Assembly (NCBI RefSeq): GCF_014898155.1
Contig: NZ_CP062938.1
Location: 186,001 to 250,000, forward strand
DNA: 64,000 bases
Origin: Bifidobacterium eulemuris
GTDB taxonomy: Bacteria > Actinomycetota > Actinomycetes > Actinomycetales > Bifidobacteriaceae
Reading direction: 5' to 3'
The position numbers were made by a program, and so were the translations under genes. Of the stretch, positions 32,488 to 40,971 are shown in pieces; within the stretch, counting starts at the first letter, position 1; each line of letters opens with the position of its first letter. Under the pieces are notes generated by a model that saw nothing but the letters and a program-made list of their open reading frames with translations, ran no database searches and was not told where the DNA came from.

Positions 32488-33766
32488 AACCGCATTTCTC
32501 GTCATTTGGTCGCATAAAACCGTGATCTTCCTCGGCTATCTATTCGCCTGCAGCCTGCTGATGATCATGCTTTCCGTCGGCGTGGTCCACGGCACGTTGA
32601 GCGATGGGAACGAGCGCGCCGACGCCTTCCAGCAGGTGACGGTCGGCGTGGCCGTCATCGACCGGGACGCCGATTCGGGACATGCGTTCAAGCAGGGGCT
32701 CGAACGCGCGTTGGTTGACAACGCGACCTTCCACGAGGTGAGTGACACCACACGTGATATGCAGGACGCCCTGGCCACCGACCAGATCAAACTTCTGGTC
32801 ATCATCCCGCAAGGCTACACCGAACGATTCGTCCAGGCGGCACGCGAGGGAAGCGAGATGCCCAGCATGGACACGGTGACCGGCGCCAGCTCCGGCACGG
32901 CCGCCATGGCCGGCATCCAAGTCAACGGATTCCTCGACGCGGTGCGCCTCGCCCTCGCTTCGGACACGGACGCGACAATCGACGAGGCGATCGACCTCGT
33001 GGTCGAACAACAGGCCGATCTGCCGCAGGTGACGGTGCGGGCCGTAAGCGGCGACGGCGAGGCGGAGCGCAGCACCGCGACGTCGATCACCGCGTTCATC
33101 GTGGTGGCGGGCAGCATGGTCTACTCGATGATGATGGTGATGACACTGGCCGTCGGTCTGGTAGTGTCACGGTTCAATGAACCGCTCGTCCGCTCGCGGC
33201 TGGCGGCGGCACCGCAATCGTCCGCAAGTATCGGCGGCGGTGTGATGGTCGCCAGTCTGGTTGTGGCGGTGGTCGTCTGGGCGTATCATGCGGCGCTGCT
33301 GTTGGTCGTCGGTGCCGTGATGCCGGGCGGTTTGGACGCGTTGGATCCGTCTCGCATCGCCCTGTCGCTGACGTCGATGCTGGTGCTTTGCCTGACGGCA
33401 TTGGCGTTCGGTTTCATGATCGGGCAGTTCTCACTGTCGTGGAACGCCACCAGTGGCGTGGCCAATGTGGCGAGCATGGTCGCGGCCTTTCTTTCCGGCG
33501 CGTGGGTTCCCTCGTCGATGATGCCCGATGTCGTGATCGCTTTGGCCAAGTTCACGCCTGGCTGGTGGTATGTGGAGTCCATCTACCAATCCTTCGGCGG
33601 ACGCGACGCCGTCATCGCCGGAGCGCCTGATTTCAGCGGCTGGTGCGCATCGGTCGGCGTGCTGCTGCTGTTCTCGCTGGCCTTCGCCTCCATAGGATTG
33701 ACGGTGGGCCGCGTGCGTCAGCTCAATCCCTCCGCCGCCGGTCCCGCGTTGACGCAGGTGATGTGA
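32474..33766 (+). CDS. ABC-2 type transporter permease 2
   Basis: This 430-residue permease is paralogous in layout to the previous one: an N-terminal helix (TVIFLGYLFACSLLMIMLSVGVV), an extracytoplasmic domain to ~200, and C-terminal helices ending LLLLFSLAFASIGLTVGRV. The ATG at 32474 overlaps the end of permease 1 by 14 nt and has AGGAGG eight bases upstream, so the two are translationally coupled. A strong terminator follows at 33769-33810, closing the operon. Confidence 0.9.
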   Translation: MRTCKTAFLVIWSHKTVIFLGYLFACSLLMIMLSVGVVHGTLSDGNERADAFQQVTVGVAVIDRDADSGHAFKQGLERALVDNATFHEVSDTTRDMQDALATDQIKLLVIIPQGYTERFVQAAREGSEMPSMDTVTGASSGTAAMAGIQVNGFLDAVRLALASDTDATIDEAIDLVVEQQADLPQVTVRAVSGDGEAERSTATSITAFIVVAGSMVYSMMMVMTLAVGLVVSRFNEPLVRSRLAAAPQSSASIGGGVMVASLVVAVVVWAYHAALLLVVGAVMPGGLDALDPSRIALSLTSMLVLCLTALAFGFMIGQFSLSWNATSGVANVASMVAAFLSGAWVPSSMMPDVVIALAKFTPGWWYVESIYQSFGGRDAVIAGAPDFSGWCASVGVLLLFSLAFASIGLTVGRVRQLNPSAAGPALTQVM

Positions 33767-33768
33767 CG

Positions 33769-33810
33769 GTCGGGTGCCGTACATGTTCCATACGGCACCC
33801 GACGTTTTTA
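33769..33810 (+). terminator. intrinsic terminator of the ABC-2 operon
   Basis: GTCGGGTGCCGTA (33769-33781) pairs perfectly with TACGGCACCCGAC (33791-33803), followed by GTTTTTA. The stop codon of the convergent MFS gene lies in the T tract. Confidence 0.88.
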
Positions 33811-35097
33811 GTCGTGTTCAAGATGACGGATGCTGGGAATCAGCCATGTGATCGCGGCGAGGGCGAGCATCAGCGCACCCGAGCCGACGAACCAGACCGG
33901 CGCGCCGACCCTATCGACGAACAGCGATGACACCGCCGTGCCGATGGGCAGCGCCCACGCCATCAGACTGCCGTAGAGGCCGAACACGCGGCCGAGATAC
34001 TCGGGTGAGATCCGCTGCTGAATCAGCGCGATCGATGGCGCGGAATACAGCGGCGAACTGAATCCCATCACGAAACTCATGGCCAGGAACAGCACGAATC
34101 CGCCACTGCCGGCCAATCCTCCCACTATTGTGGCCGCGCCGAACATCGCGGTGGCGAGCACCACGCTGGCGACCTTGCTGCGCAATCCGCCGGTGAACCC
34201 GATCAGCGCGCTGCACACCAGCATGCCGATGGAGAACAACATCTCCGCCGTGGCCGCGCCCGTCGTGCCGCTGCGGAAATGGCTGATGCACAATACCGGA
34301 AACAACGCGCTGATAGGGGAGAGCGCCAGCGTGAACATGAACCCGCACAGCAGCAGCGAGAACAGTCCCTTGTCCGCACGCAGCACGCGCAATCCGTCTG
34401 AGGATTCGCGCCAGATGCGCGTCATCGCCGCCGCCATGCCGAGCGACGATTGGGCGACGGTCTGCGCGGTCTGCGACTCCTCCTGCCTGCCGCCGACCTC
34501 AAGACGGGCTGACAGCACTGCAATCGAAGCGAACAGAGCGCCGGCCACGTCAAGCGCGATCATCGCACCCAATCCGAACATCGGGTAGATCACGGCCGCC
34601 AACGCGGCGCCGACGATATAACCGCCCGACTGCACGCCTTGGCTGATGCCGGATAAGCGGGCCAACGCTTCGGGCGGGGCGATCATCGGAGTGAGACTGT
34701 TGAACGCCGGCGTATGCAACGACGAGCCGATTGCTCTGAGGAACAGGGCGATGACCACCATCCATACCGGCAGATCGCCGGCGATTGCGAACAGCAACGC
34801 GACAAGACTGATGGCGGCGATGCTGAGATCGGCGGCGATCAACGTGATTTTGATGGGGTAGCGGTCCACGATCACGCCGGTAAACGGGCCGATCAGCGCC
34901 AGCGGCAGGAATCCCGCTGCCGAAGCCAACGCGACCATGCTGGCAGAATTCGTCTGCACCATGATATGCCAGATGAATCCCATCTGCAGAATGGAACTGG
35001 TGAGTACGGATATGGCCTCGCCACCCCAGACGACGCCGATTTGACGTTTCCATGCGGTTGAGCGCGCATGAGGGTGTGTGTAATTGTCGAAAGACAT
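33808..35097 (-). CDS. MFS efflux transporter, Mef-like, under leader control
   Basis: This 429-residue major facilitator has twelve hydrophobic helices. Its opening is shared with Mef-type macrolide exporters and the wider MFS_3 group (WKRQIGVVWGGEAISVLTSSILQMGFIWHIM, then PLALIGPFTGVIVDRYPIK at the helix 2-3 loop). Such pumps expel macrolides and other drugs with proton antiport. The ATG is six bases after GGAG. That SD can be occluded by an RNA hairpin, and a 9-codon ORF (MFIVRMRLR) lies 75 nt upstream, so expression is probably induced by a ribosome-binding drug. Drug specificity is inferred from the leader, not proven. Confidence 0.85.
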   Translation of the reverse strand: MSFDNYTHPHARSTAWKRQIGVVWGGEAISVLTSSILQMGFIWHIMVQTNSASMVALASAAGFLPLALIGPFTGVIVDRYPIKITLIAADLSIAAISLVALLFAIAGDLPVWMVVIALFLRAIGSSLHTPAFNSLTPMIAPPEALARLSGISQGVQSGGYIVGAALAAVIYPMFGLGAMIALDVAGALFASIAVLSARLEVGGRQEESQTAQTVAQSSLGMAAAMTRIWRESSDGLRVLRADKGLFSLLLCGFMFTLALSPISALFPVLCISHFRSGTTGAATAEMLFSIGMLVCSALIGFTGGLRSKVASVVLATAMFGAATIVGGLAGSGGFVLFLAMSFVMGFSSPLYSAPSIALIQQRISPEYLGRVFGLYGSLMAWALPIGTAVSSLFVDRVGAPVWFVGSGALMLALAAITWLIPSIRHLEHD

Positions 35098-35105
35098 AAT
35101 AAACT

Positions 35106-35187
35106 CCGCGGTGTGAATGATTGGATATTATGACTTCACAGGCCGCAGCATGAAAAGCGGGACTGCGGCTGACTAGCGTAGCCGCAT
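35106..35187 (-). promoter_or_regulatory. four-segment attenuator of the MFS gene
   Basis: In the minus-strand RNA, segment 1 is 35186-35180 (UGCGGCU), segment 2 is 35170-35163 (AGCCGCAG), segment 3 is 35148-35142 (CUGCGGC) and segment 4 is 35111-35106 (CCGCGG). Segments 1:2 and 2:3 each form 7 bp and exclude each other. Segments 3:4 pair (six pairs, one G-U), backed by UGUGAA/UUCACA (35140-35135 with 35117-35112), and cover the first GG of the pump's SD (35107-35104). Stalling on the leader would cover segment 1, allow 2:3 and free the SD. Confidence 0.72.
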
Positions 35188-35202
35188 GCGCACGATGAAC
35201 AT
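35173..35202 (-). CDS. leader peptide MFIVRMRLR upstream of the MFS gene
   Basis: This is a 9-codon ORF (ATG at 35202, TAG at 35175-35173), six or seven bases after a very strong AGGGAGG. The peptide ends MRLR and holds two R-x-R motifs (RMR and RLR), the +x+ motif known to arrest macrolide-bound ribosomes. ErmDL contains MRLR, and the leader reported for streptococcal mef/mel ends in MRLR. Its last codons overlap attenuator segment 1. Too short for gene finders, but start, SD, motif and RNA structure agree. Confidence 0.7.
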   Translation of the reverse strand: MFIVRMRLR

Positions 35203-35203
35203 G

Positions 35204-35274
35204 AAAACCCTCCCTCGTCGGAAGATGCGTACGTATCGTGTACCAGTGTAGCAGCTTGGGACGGGGAGGGTTTT
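35204..35274 (-). promoter_or_regulatory. inverted repeat including the leader SD
   Basis: AAAACCCTCCC and GGGAGGGTTTT (35204-35214 and 35264-35274) are exact 11-bp inverse copies 49 nt apart. On the minus strand the downstream arm is the SD of the leader peptide followed by UUUU. If transcribed whole it would form a terminator-like or SD-masking hairpin. A consensus promoter is not obvious between or upstream of the arms. Confidence 0.45.
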
Positions 35275-35345
35275 GGGGAATTAGGTTTGGTTTTGTTAGC
35301 GGATAGCTCCGGCGGGAGAAAACCCACCGGGCTTTCTCTTGATTC

Positions 35346-35384
35346 GCCTCGCGCGGACTGAGATAAGGTCAGTCCGCGCGAGGC
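35346..35384 (-). terminator. 16-bp hairpin after the xanthine permease gene
   Basis: Arms 35346-35361 and 35369-35384 are perfect inverse copies (GCCTCGCGCGGACTGA), with a 7-nt loop. It follows the permease stop at 35400 by 16 bp. There is no long U tract, but the stem is very stable. Confidence 0.65.
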
Positions 35385-35399
35385 GCGCTCAGACTGTGC

Positions 35400-36752
35400 T
35401 TACTCTTCCTTCGCTGCTGGCGCGCTCAGGAAGTGCTCCTCGCTGGGGAGGACGGCGTTGAGGATCACGGCCACCACGAAGGCGACGGCGATGCAGTTCG
35501 AAGCGAAGATCGACTGGAACAGGGCCGGGAAGTTCACGAAGATGTCGCTCACCTGCGTGAAGCCGATGCCGATGGTCAGCGAAAGCGCCGCGATGGTGAT
35601 GTTGCGCTGCGTGTAGCCCGCTTCGGAGATCATCTGGAAGCCTGAAAGGATGATGTTGCCGAACATCATGATCGTGCAACCGCCGAGCACGGACTGCGGC
35701 AGCGAGTTGAACACTTCGGCGATGGCCGGCACGAAGCTCGCCACGATCAGAATCACGCCGCCGGAGAGGATCACCTTGCGGTTGACGACCTTGGTCATGG
35801 CCACGAGACCGATGTTCTGCGCGAAGGAGGTCAGCGGCAGGCAGCCGAACAGACCGGAGACGGAGGAGATCAGACCATCGCCCGCGATCGCGCCCGCGGT
35901 CTCCTTCTCCGTGGGCAGGCGGTTCAGGCCCACCTTGGTCAGCGCGGCCGTATCGCCCAGCACCTCGACCGAGGAGACAACGTACAGCAGACCCAGCGAA
36001 ATGATCGCGCCCCAATCGAATTCGGGCTTGAACGGCATGAACTGCGGCACGGAGACGATGGCGAGATCGGTAAAGCCGGAGAAATCGACCTTGCCCATGA
36101 AGATCGCCACCACATAGCCCACCACCAGACCGAACAGTACGGACAGCTGCTTGGCGGTGCCCTTCATGAGTAGCTGGAACGCGAGGCAAGCCACCAGAGA
36201 GATCAGACCGAGCGTGAGGTTCTGCCACGAACCGAAGTCCTCGGCGCCGTCGCCGCCGCCGAAGGAAGTCGCGCCCACGGTCAGCAGGGAGAAGCCGATC
36301 GAGGTGACCACGATGGCCGAGACGATCGGCGGCACGAAACGACGCCAATACTTGGCGGTCAGGCCCAACACCAATTCGAGGAGGCCGCCGACCATCACGG
36401 CGCCGACGACCGCGCCATAGCCCTTGTCGGCGCAGATGGCGACCGCGGCGGCCACATAGGTGAACGAGATGCCGGTCACCATCGGCAGGCGTGAGCCGAT
36501 GCGCCACGCGCCATACAACTGCAGGCAGGTGCCCAGACCCGCGACCAGCAGGCCGGCCTGGATGATGGTCGCGGATTGCGCGTCCGTCATATTCGCCGCG
36601 GAAGCGACGATGAAAATCGGGGCGAGGTTCGCGACGAACATCGCCATCACGTGCTGCAGGCCGAACGGAATGCCTTTCCAGAACGACACGGGGGCGTCGA
36701 GGGAGGTCAGCGCCTCCATCGAGATGCCGGACTTCTTCTTCTCTTCAGACAT
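35400..36752 (-). CDS. xanthine/uracil permease, NCS2 family
   Basis: This 450-residue nucleobase:cation symporter-2 family protein has about fourteen hydrophobic segments. Conserved motifs are PFGLQHVMAMFVANLAPIFI near the N-terminus, the substrate-binding region with VEVLGDTAALT, and LPLTSFAQNIGLVAMTKVVNRKV. The start at 36752 follows GAGAGGAA; an upstream ATG at 36773 has no SD. Gene order with xanthine phosphoribosyltransferase, 167 bp upstream on the same strand, makes xanthine the probable substrate (pbuX/xanP equivalent). A large repeat hairpin separates the two genes. Confidence 0.9.
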   Translation of the reverse strand: MSEEKKKSGISMEALTSLDAPVSFWKGIPFGLQHVMAMFVANLAPIFIVASAANMTDAQSATIIQAGLLVAGLGTCLQLYGAWRIGSRLPMVTGISFTYVAAAVAICADKGYGAVVGAVMVGGLLELVLGLTAKYWRRFVPPIVSAIVVTSIGFSLLTVGATSFGGGDGAEDFGSWQNLTLGLISLVACLAFQLLMKGTAKQLSVLFGLVVGYVVAIFMGKVDFSGFTDLAIVSVPQFMPFKPEFDWGAIISLGLLYVVSSVEVLGDTAALTKVGLNRLPTEKETAGAIAGDGLISSVSGLFGCLPLTSFAQNIGLVAMTKVVNRKVILSGGVILIVASFVPAIAEVFNSLPQSVLGGCTIMMFGNIILSGFQMISEAGYTQRNITIAALSLTIGIGFTQVSDIFVNFPALFQSIFASNCIAVAFVVAVILNAVLPSEEHFLSAPAAKEE

Positions 36753-36803
36753 GGGTTCCTCTCTGGGATTCATTGGTGGATGTGACGTATGCGTTTTACG
36801 TCA

Positions 36804-36892
36804 GAGATGCTTCGACTCCGTTGCGCTCCGCTCAGCATGACGACAACGAATCGTCATGCTGAGCGAAGCCGCAGGCGGAGTCGAAGCATCTC
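36804..36892. repeat. palindromic repeat family, copy d (hairpin in operon)
   Basis: GAGATGCTTCGACTCCG (36804-36820) is the exact inverse of 36876-36892. Inner GCTCAGCATGACGA pairs with TCGTCATGCTGAGC. This near-perfect palindrome lies between xpt and the permease gene, so the operon RNA would carry a long hairpin there. Confidence 0.8.
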
Positions 36893-36919
36893 AAAGTGCG
36901 TTTATGTGGGAATCGTCGT

Positions 36920-37498
36920 TCAGCGGAACTCGATATGACCGGTCTCGGGATCCATGGATTCGACGATGGCCAGCGAATCGACGTCGTAGCCCTCCTCACG
37001 CAGCTTGTCGCCGCCGCCCTGGAATCCCTTCTCCACGGCGATGCCGATGCCCTCGACGCTCGCATCCGCCGCCTCGCACAGCGCGATCAGACCGCGCAGC
37101 GCCTTGCCGTTGGCCAGGAAGTCGTCGATAAGCAGCACGCGATCGCCCGCCTCGAGATACTTCTTCGAGACGATCACCGGGAACTCCTTCTGTTTGGTGA
37201 AGGAATACACGGTGGTGGTGTACTGGTCGCCGTCCAGATTGATCGACTGCGCCTTTTTGGCGAACACGACCGGCACGTTGCCGAAATGACGCGCGGCCAT
37301 ACAGGCGATGCCGATGCCCGACGCCTCGATGGTGAGGATCTTGGTGATCTGCTTGCCGGCGAAATGCTCGGCCCATGCGGCGCCCATCTGGTCGAACAGG
37401 GAGACGTCGCACTGGTGGTTAAGGAAGGCGTCGACCTTCAGCACGTTGCCCGGTTTGACCGTTCCGTCCTGACGGATTCGCTCTTCGAGTTCCTTCAT
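36920..37498 (-). CDS. xpt: xanthine phosphoribosyltransferase
   Basis: This 192-residue enzyme converts xanthine and PRPP to XMP. It begins [31 protein letters not shown], matching the Xpt N-terminus. It holds the PRPP-binding loop [18 protein letters not shown] and the [12 protein letters not shown] segment. Length matches B. subtilis Xpt (194). The ATG at 37498 follows AGGAG nine bases upstream. It heads an operon with the xanthine permease. Its leader has an 8-bp inverted repeat (37513-37520 with 37542-37549) just upstream of the SD, but no purine-riboswitch core was seen. Confidence 0.94.
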   Translation of the reverse strand: MKELEERIRQDGTVKPGNVLKVDAFLNHQCDVSLFDQMGAAWAEHFAGKQITKILTIEASGIGIACMAARHFGNVPVVFAKKAQSINLDGDQYTTTVYSFTKQKEFPVIVSKKYLEAGDRVLLIDDFLANGKALRGLIALCEAADASVEGIGIAVEKGFQGGGDKLREEGYDVDSLAIVESMDPETGHIEFR

Positions 37499-37703
37499 GA
37501 ACAAACACTCCTCGTATGGTGATGCAAACGGTAATGGGTAAACCATACGCCCCATAGTTGACTCGCGGGCGCACATGCGACGTGCGCGTCGGGAGCCGTT
37601 CTGACCCGACGGTGTGATAGACATGATGGGCGCATACGCATCGTCCCGACGCATGACGGACCGGCGGAGGGAACGGACGGTTTGGATAGCAGGAGGAGCA
37701 CCA

Positions 37704-40451
37704 GTGCAGCAGGATCCCGATGTCATCGCACGCACCGCCGAGGAACTCGTGGGCGACCTCAATCCGCAGCAGGGCGAGGCCGTGCAATACCAAGGCCCGG
37801 CGCTGTTAATCGGCGCGGGCGCGGGTTCGGGCAAAACCCGCGTGCTCACCCGCCGCATCGCCTGGATCCTCAGCCAATTCGGCGCATGGCCCAGCCAGAT
37901 CCTCGCCATCACCTTCACCAACAAAGCCGCCGCCGAAATGCGCGAACGCCTCGCCACCCTGATCGGGCCGGTCGCCCAACGCATGTGGGTGTCGACCTTC
38001 CATTCGGCCTGCGTGCGCATCCTGCGCCGCGACGGCCAGTCCATCGGACTCAAATCGGGCTTCTCCATCTACGATTCCGCCGATTCGGAACGCCTGATCA
38101 AAATCATCGCCACCGAATTCAATCTGGACGTCAAGCGCTACACCCCACGCTCCATCCTGGGCAAGATCTCCGACCTGAAGAACAATCTGACCGGATGGCA
38201 GGAATACCTCGCCGTGCACGCCCCGGACTTCACGCCCGGCCAACGCGGCTACCAGTTCGGCCACGCCGGCGATCTGGAGGCCATCCACGCGGTCCTCTAC
38301 GCCGAATACGAGCATCGTCTGGGATTGGCCAACGCCGTCGACTTCGACGACCTGATCGGCCGTACCGTCGAACTGCTGCGCAAGGACCCGCAGGTGGCCG
38401 ACTATTACCACCACCGTTTCCGCTACATCCTCGTCGACGAGTATCAGGACACCAACCACGCCCAATACGTGCTGGTGCGCGAACTCGCCGGAGTGGACGC
38501 GCGCGAATCCGCGGACGCCACGCCCGGCGGCAACGGACGGTTCGCCGGCAAAACCGGCCCCGCGTGGATCACCGTCGTGGGCGACTCCGACCAGTCCATC
38601 TACGCCTTCCGCGGCGCCGACATCCGCAACATCCAGGACTTCGAGCAGGACTTCCCCAACGCGAAAACCATCATGCTCGAACAGAACTACCGCTCCACGC
38701 AAACCATCCTCGACGCGGCCAACGCCGTCATCACCAACAACGAGGGACGCAAACCGAAGAAACTGTGGACAGCCATGGGCAAAGGCGAGCCGATCGTGGG
38801 CTACGCGGCCGACAACGCGCAGCAGGAGGCCGTATGGGTGGCGGGCGAGATCGCGCGCCTGCACGCCGAGGAAGGCATCGCCTACTCCGACATGGCCATT
38901 ATGTACCGCGCCAACGCGCAGTCGCGCTCGCTGGAAGAGGCACTGATCAACGGGGGAGAGCCCTACCAGCTGGTCGGCGGCACGAAGTTCTACGAACGCA
39001 GGGAGGTCAAGGACGCGCTGGCCTATCTGCAGGCGCTCGTCAACCCCGACGACGACGTGAACCTGCGCCGCATTCTCAACGTGCCCAAGCGCGGACTCGG
39101 CGACCGGGCCGAGGCCATTCTGCTCGCCTATGCGCGCGAGCACGGTGCCAGCTTCTTCTACGCGCTGATGCATGTGGACGAGATCCAGGACATGCCCACG
39201 CGCACCGCCAACCAGTTGCGGGCCTTCCGCGACCTGATGGCCTCGCTTTCGCAGTTCACCCGCGCGCATGACGCCAAACCCAGCGAGGTCGTGGCCGAAG
39301 TGCTCGACAAGTCGGGTCTGCGCGCCGACTTGGAGAAGTCCGTCGATCCACAGGACGCCTCGCGCCTGGAGAACCTCTCCCAGCTGCAATCCACGGCGGC
39401 GGAATTCGAGCAGAAAACCCCGGACGCCACGCTGGCGGGCTTTCTGGAGACCACGGCGCTGGTGGCCGATTCCGACCAGCTGCCCGACGAGGGCGAGGAT
39501 TCCGGCAAGGTCACGCTGATGACCCTGCACACCGCGAAGGGCCTGGAATACCCGGTGGTGTTCCTCACCGGCATGGAGCAGGGCACCTTCCCTCATTCGC
39601 GCGCCATGGAGGATATCAGCGAATTGTCCGAGGAACGCCGTCTCGCCTACGTGGGCATCACGCGCGCCAAGCGGCGACTGTATGTGACGCGCGCGGCCGT
39701 GCGCTCCCAGTGGGGGCAGGCCAGCGACATGATGCCCAGCCAGTTCCTCGATGAGATTCCCGACGAGCTGATCGACTGGAAGCGGCGCGAGGCCGGCGTG
39801 GAGCGTATGCGCGGCGCGTGGGGACGCGACGAGTTCGACGATGATTTCGGAGGCTGGGACGACGACTTCTCCTCCGGAGCGACCTTCGGCGGCTCCGGCT
39901 CCTCGTATGGTTCGTCCTATGGCTCGTCATACGGGTCGGGTTCCCGATACGGTTCGTCGTATGGTTCGGGATCGTCATCGTATGGCTCCGGCTCGCGATA
40001 CGGCGGCTCCAGCCGTTCCGGCTCCGGCTCGTATGGAGGCTCGTCGTATGGTTCCGGCTCGAACGGCCGTTCCTACGGATCGGGTTCCGGCTCGCGTTCG
40101 TATGGGTCCTCCGGTTCCCGATACGGTTCCGGTTCGGGCTCGTCCTATGGTTCCGGACGCTTGGGTTCCGGCTCCTCGTATGGCGGTACGCGCGGCGGCA
40201 AGGTGACCACGCGCCGCGTCGCTCCGAAGTCCGGCGGTTCGTCCGCGCAGCCTGTGTCTTCGCTGGATAAGGACAACCAGCTGAACATCGCCGATTTTTC
40301 AATCGGTGACAAGGTGACGCACGACAAGTTCGGCCTCGGCACCGTCGTCGACCTGCAGGACAAGGGCCGCAATTCGGTGATCACCGTCGACTTCGGCTCC
40401 GCCGGCACCAAACGTCTCATGCTTCGCGTAGCACCGATCGAAAAACTCTAA
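37704..40451 (+). CDS. UvrD/PcrA-type DNA helicase with Ser-Tyr-Gly insert
   Basis: This 915-residue superfamily 1A 3'-5' helicase acts in excision repair and in clearing blocked replication. Helicase motifs in order are Q motif LNPQQ, motif [10 protein letters not shown] (37-45), Ia [28 protein letters not shown] (~245), [48 protein letters not shown] and [20 protein letters not shown] region of ~100 residues (about 729-832) is almost only Ser, Gly, Tyr and Arg. It is followed by the PcrA-type C-terminal Tudor-like domain ([16 protein letters not shown]). GTG at 37704 follows AGGAGGAG. PcrA normally is about 720-750 residues; the insert explains part of the excess. Confidence 0.95.
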   Translation: MQQDPDVIARTAEELVGDLNPQQGEAVQYQGPALLIGAGAGSGKTRVLTRRIAWILSQFGAWPSQILAITFTNKAAAEMRERLATLIGPVAQRMWVSTFHSACVRILRRDGQSIGLKSGFSIYDSADSERLIKIIATEFNLDVKRYTPRSILGKISDLKNNLTGWQEYLAVHAPDFTPGQRGYQFGHAGDLEAIHAVLYAEYEHRLGLANAVDFDDLIGRTVELLRKDPQVADYYHHRFRYILVDEYQDTNHAQYVLVRELAGVDARESADATPGGNGRFAGKTGPAWITVVGDSDQSIYAFRGADIRNIQDFEQDFPNAKTIMLEQNYRSTQTILDAANAVITNNEGRKPKKLWTAMGKGEPIVGYAADNAQQEAVWVAGEIARLHAEEGIAYSDMAIMYRANAQSRSLEEALINGGEPYQLVGGTKFYERREVKDALAYLQALVNPDDDVNLRRILNVPKRGLGDRAEAILLAYAREHGASFFYALMHVDEIQDMPTRTANQLRAFRDLMASLSQFTRAHDAKPSEVVAEVLDKSGLRADLEKSVDPQDASRLENLSQLQSTAAEFEQKTPDATLAGFLETTALVADSDQLPDEGEDSGKVTLMTLHTAKGLEYPVVFLTGMEQGTFPHSRAMEDISELSEERRLAYVGITRAKRRLYVTRAAVRSQWGQASDMMPSQFLDEIPDELIDWKRREAGVERMRGAWGRDEFDDDFGGWDDDFSSGATFGGSGSSYGSSYGSSYGSGSRYGSSYGSGSSSYGSGSRYGGSSRSGSGSYGGSSYGSGSNGRSYGSGSGSRSYGSSGSRYGSGSGSSYGSGRLGSGSSYGGTRGGKVTTRRVAPKSGGSSAQPVSSLDKDNQLNIADFSIGDKVTHDKFGLGTVVDLQDKGRNSVITVDFGSAGTKRLMLRVAPIEKL

Positions 40452-40480
40452 GAGTTTGCCGTTACCACAGACCGGCATGC

Positions 40481-40519
40481 AAATCAAGTCTTGATTTTCT
40501 TGATGTTCGGCTGCATAAT
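40481..40519 (+). promoter_or_regulatory. promoter with palindromic operator for the DUF4418 operon
   Basis: TTGATT (40491-40496) and CATAAT (40514-40519) are 17 bp apart. The palindrome AAATCAAG-T-CTTGATTT (40481-40497) covers the whole -35 box. A repressor bound there would block polymerase, so the operon is probably repressible. Confidence 0.6.
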
Positions 40520-40552
40520 CTCGAAGGTTTATGCAACTGATGAGAGGACATC

Positions 40553-40966
40553 ATGAAGAACAAGCTGATCGCATCCCTGCCCGCCATCATCCTCGGCGCG
40601 CTGACCGCCATCGCCCCGCAGACCTTCGCGCACGCCTGCGCCGGCCATGACGTTCCCGGCGCCTGCCATTACTCGGCGCTGGCGGCCAGCGGCGTCGGCG
40701 TCGTCATCGCCCTGCTCGGCGTGGCCTCCCTGTTCGTCGGCACGCGCGAACGCATCGGACTGAACATCGCCGTCGTGATCAACGCGCTGCTGGTGCTCGC
40801 CATCCCCACCGTGCTGATCGGCGTATGCCAGGGAGCGATGATGCACTGCCGTATGGTGATGCTGCCCACGCTGATGGTTCTCGGCGCGCTCACCATCGTG
40901 TTCGCCGCCATCGCCCTGGTCATGGACGCGAAGTCCACCAACGCCGCCGCCACGCGGGTGCGCTGA
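40553..40966 (+). CDS. DUF4418-family small membrane protein
   Basis: This 137-residue protein has four hydrophobic helices. The first is signal-like (LIASLPAIILGALTAIAPQTFA). Short Cys/His/Met motifs follow: HACAG..GACHY after helix 1 and CQGAMMHCRM between helices 3 and 4. The pattern of DUF4418 is recognisable. It is first in a four-frame operon with an FtsX-type permease and ABC ATPase. Paired cysteines and methionines in the extracytoplasmic loops could bind metal, but this is inference. The ATG at 40553 follows AGAGGAC. Confidence 0.72.
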   Translation: MKNKLIASLPAIILGALTAIAPQTFAHACAGHDVPGACHYSALAASGVGVVIALLGVASLFVGTRERIGLNIAVVINALLVLAIPTVLIGVCQGAMMHCRMVMLPTLMVLGALTIVFAAIALVMDAKSTNAAATRVR

Positions 40967-40971
40967 CCGAC

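Noticed and set aside
36774..36919. A gene between xpt and the permease
   Set aside because: It contains only the repeat hairpin and no frame with an RBS.
37499..37703. Purine riboswitch upstream of xpt
   Set aside because: I looked for the three-way junction core on the minus strand and did not find its conserved loops. Only an 8-bp inverted repeat is present.
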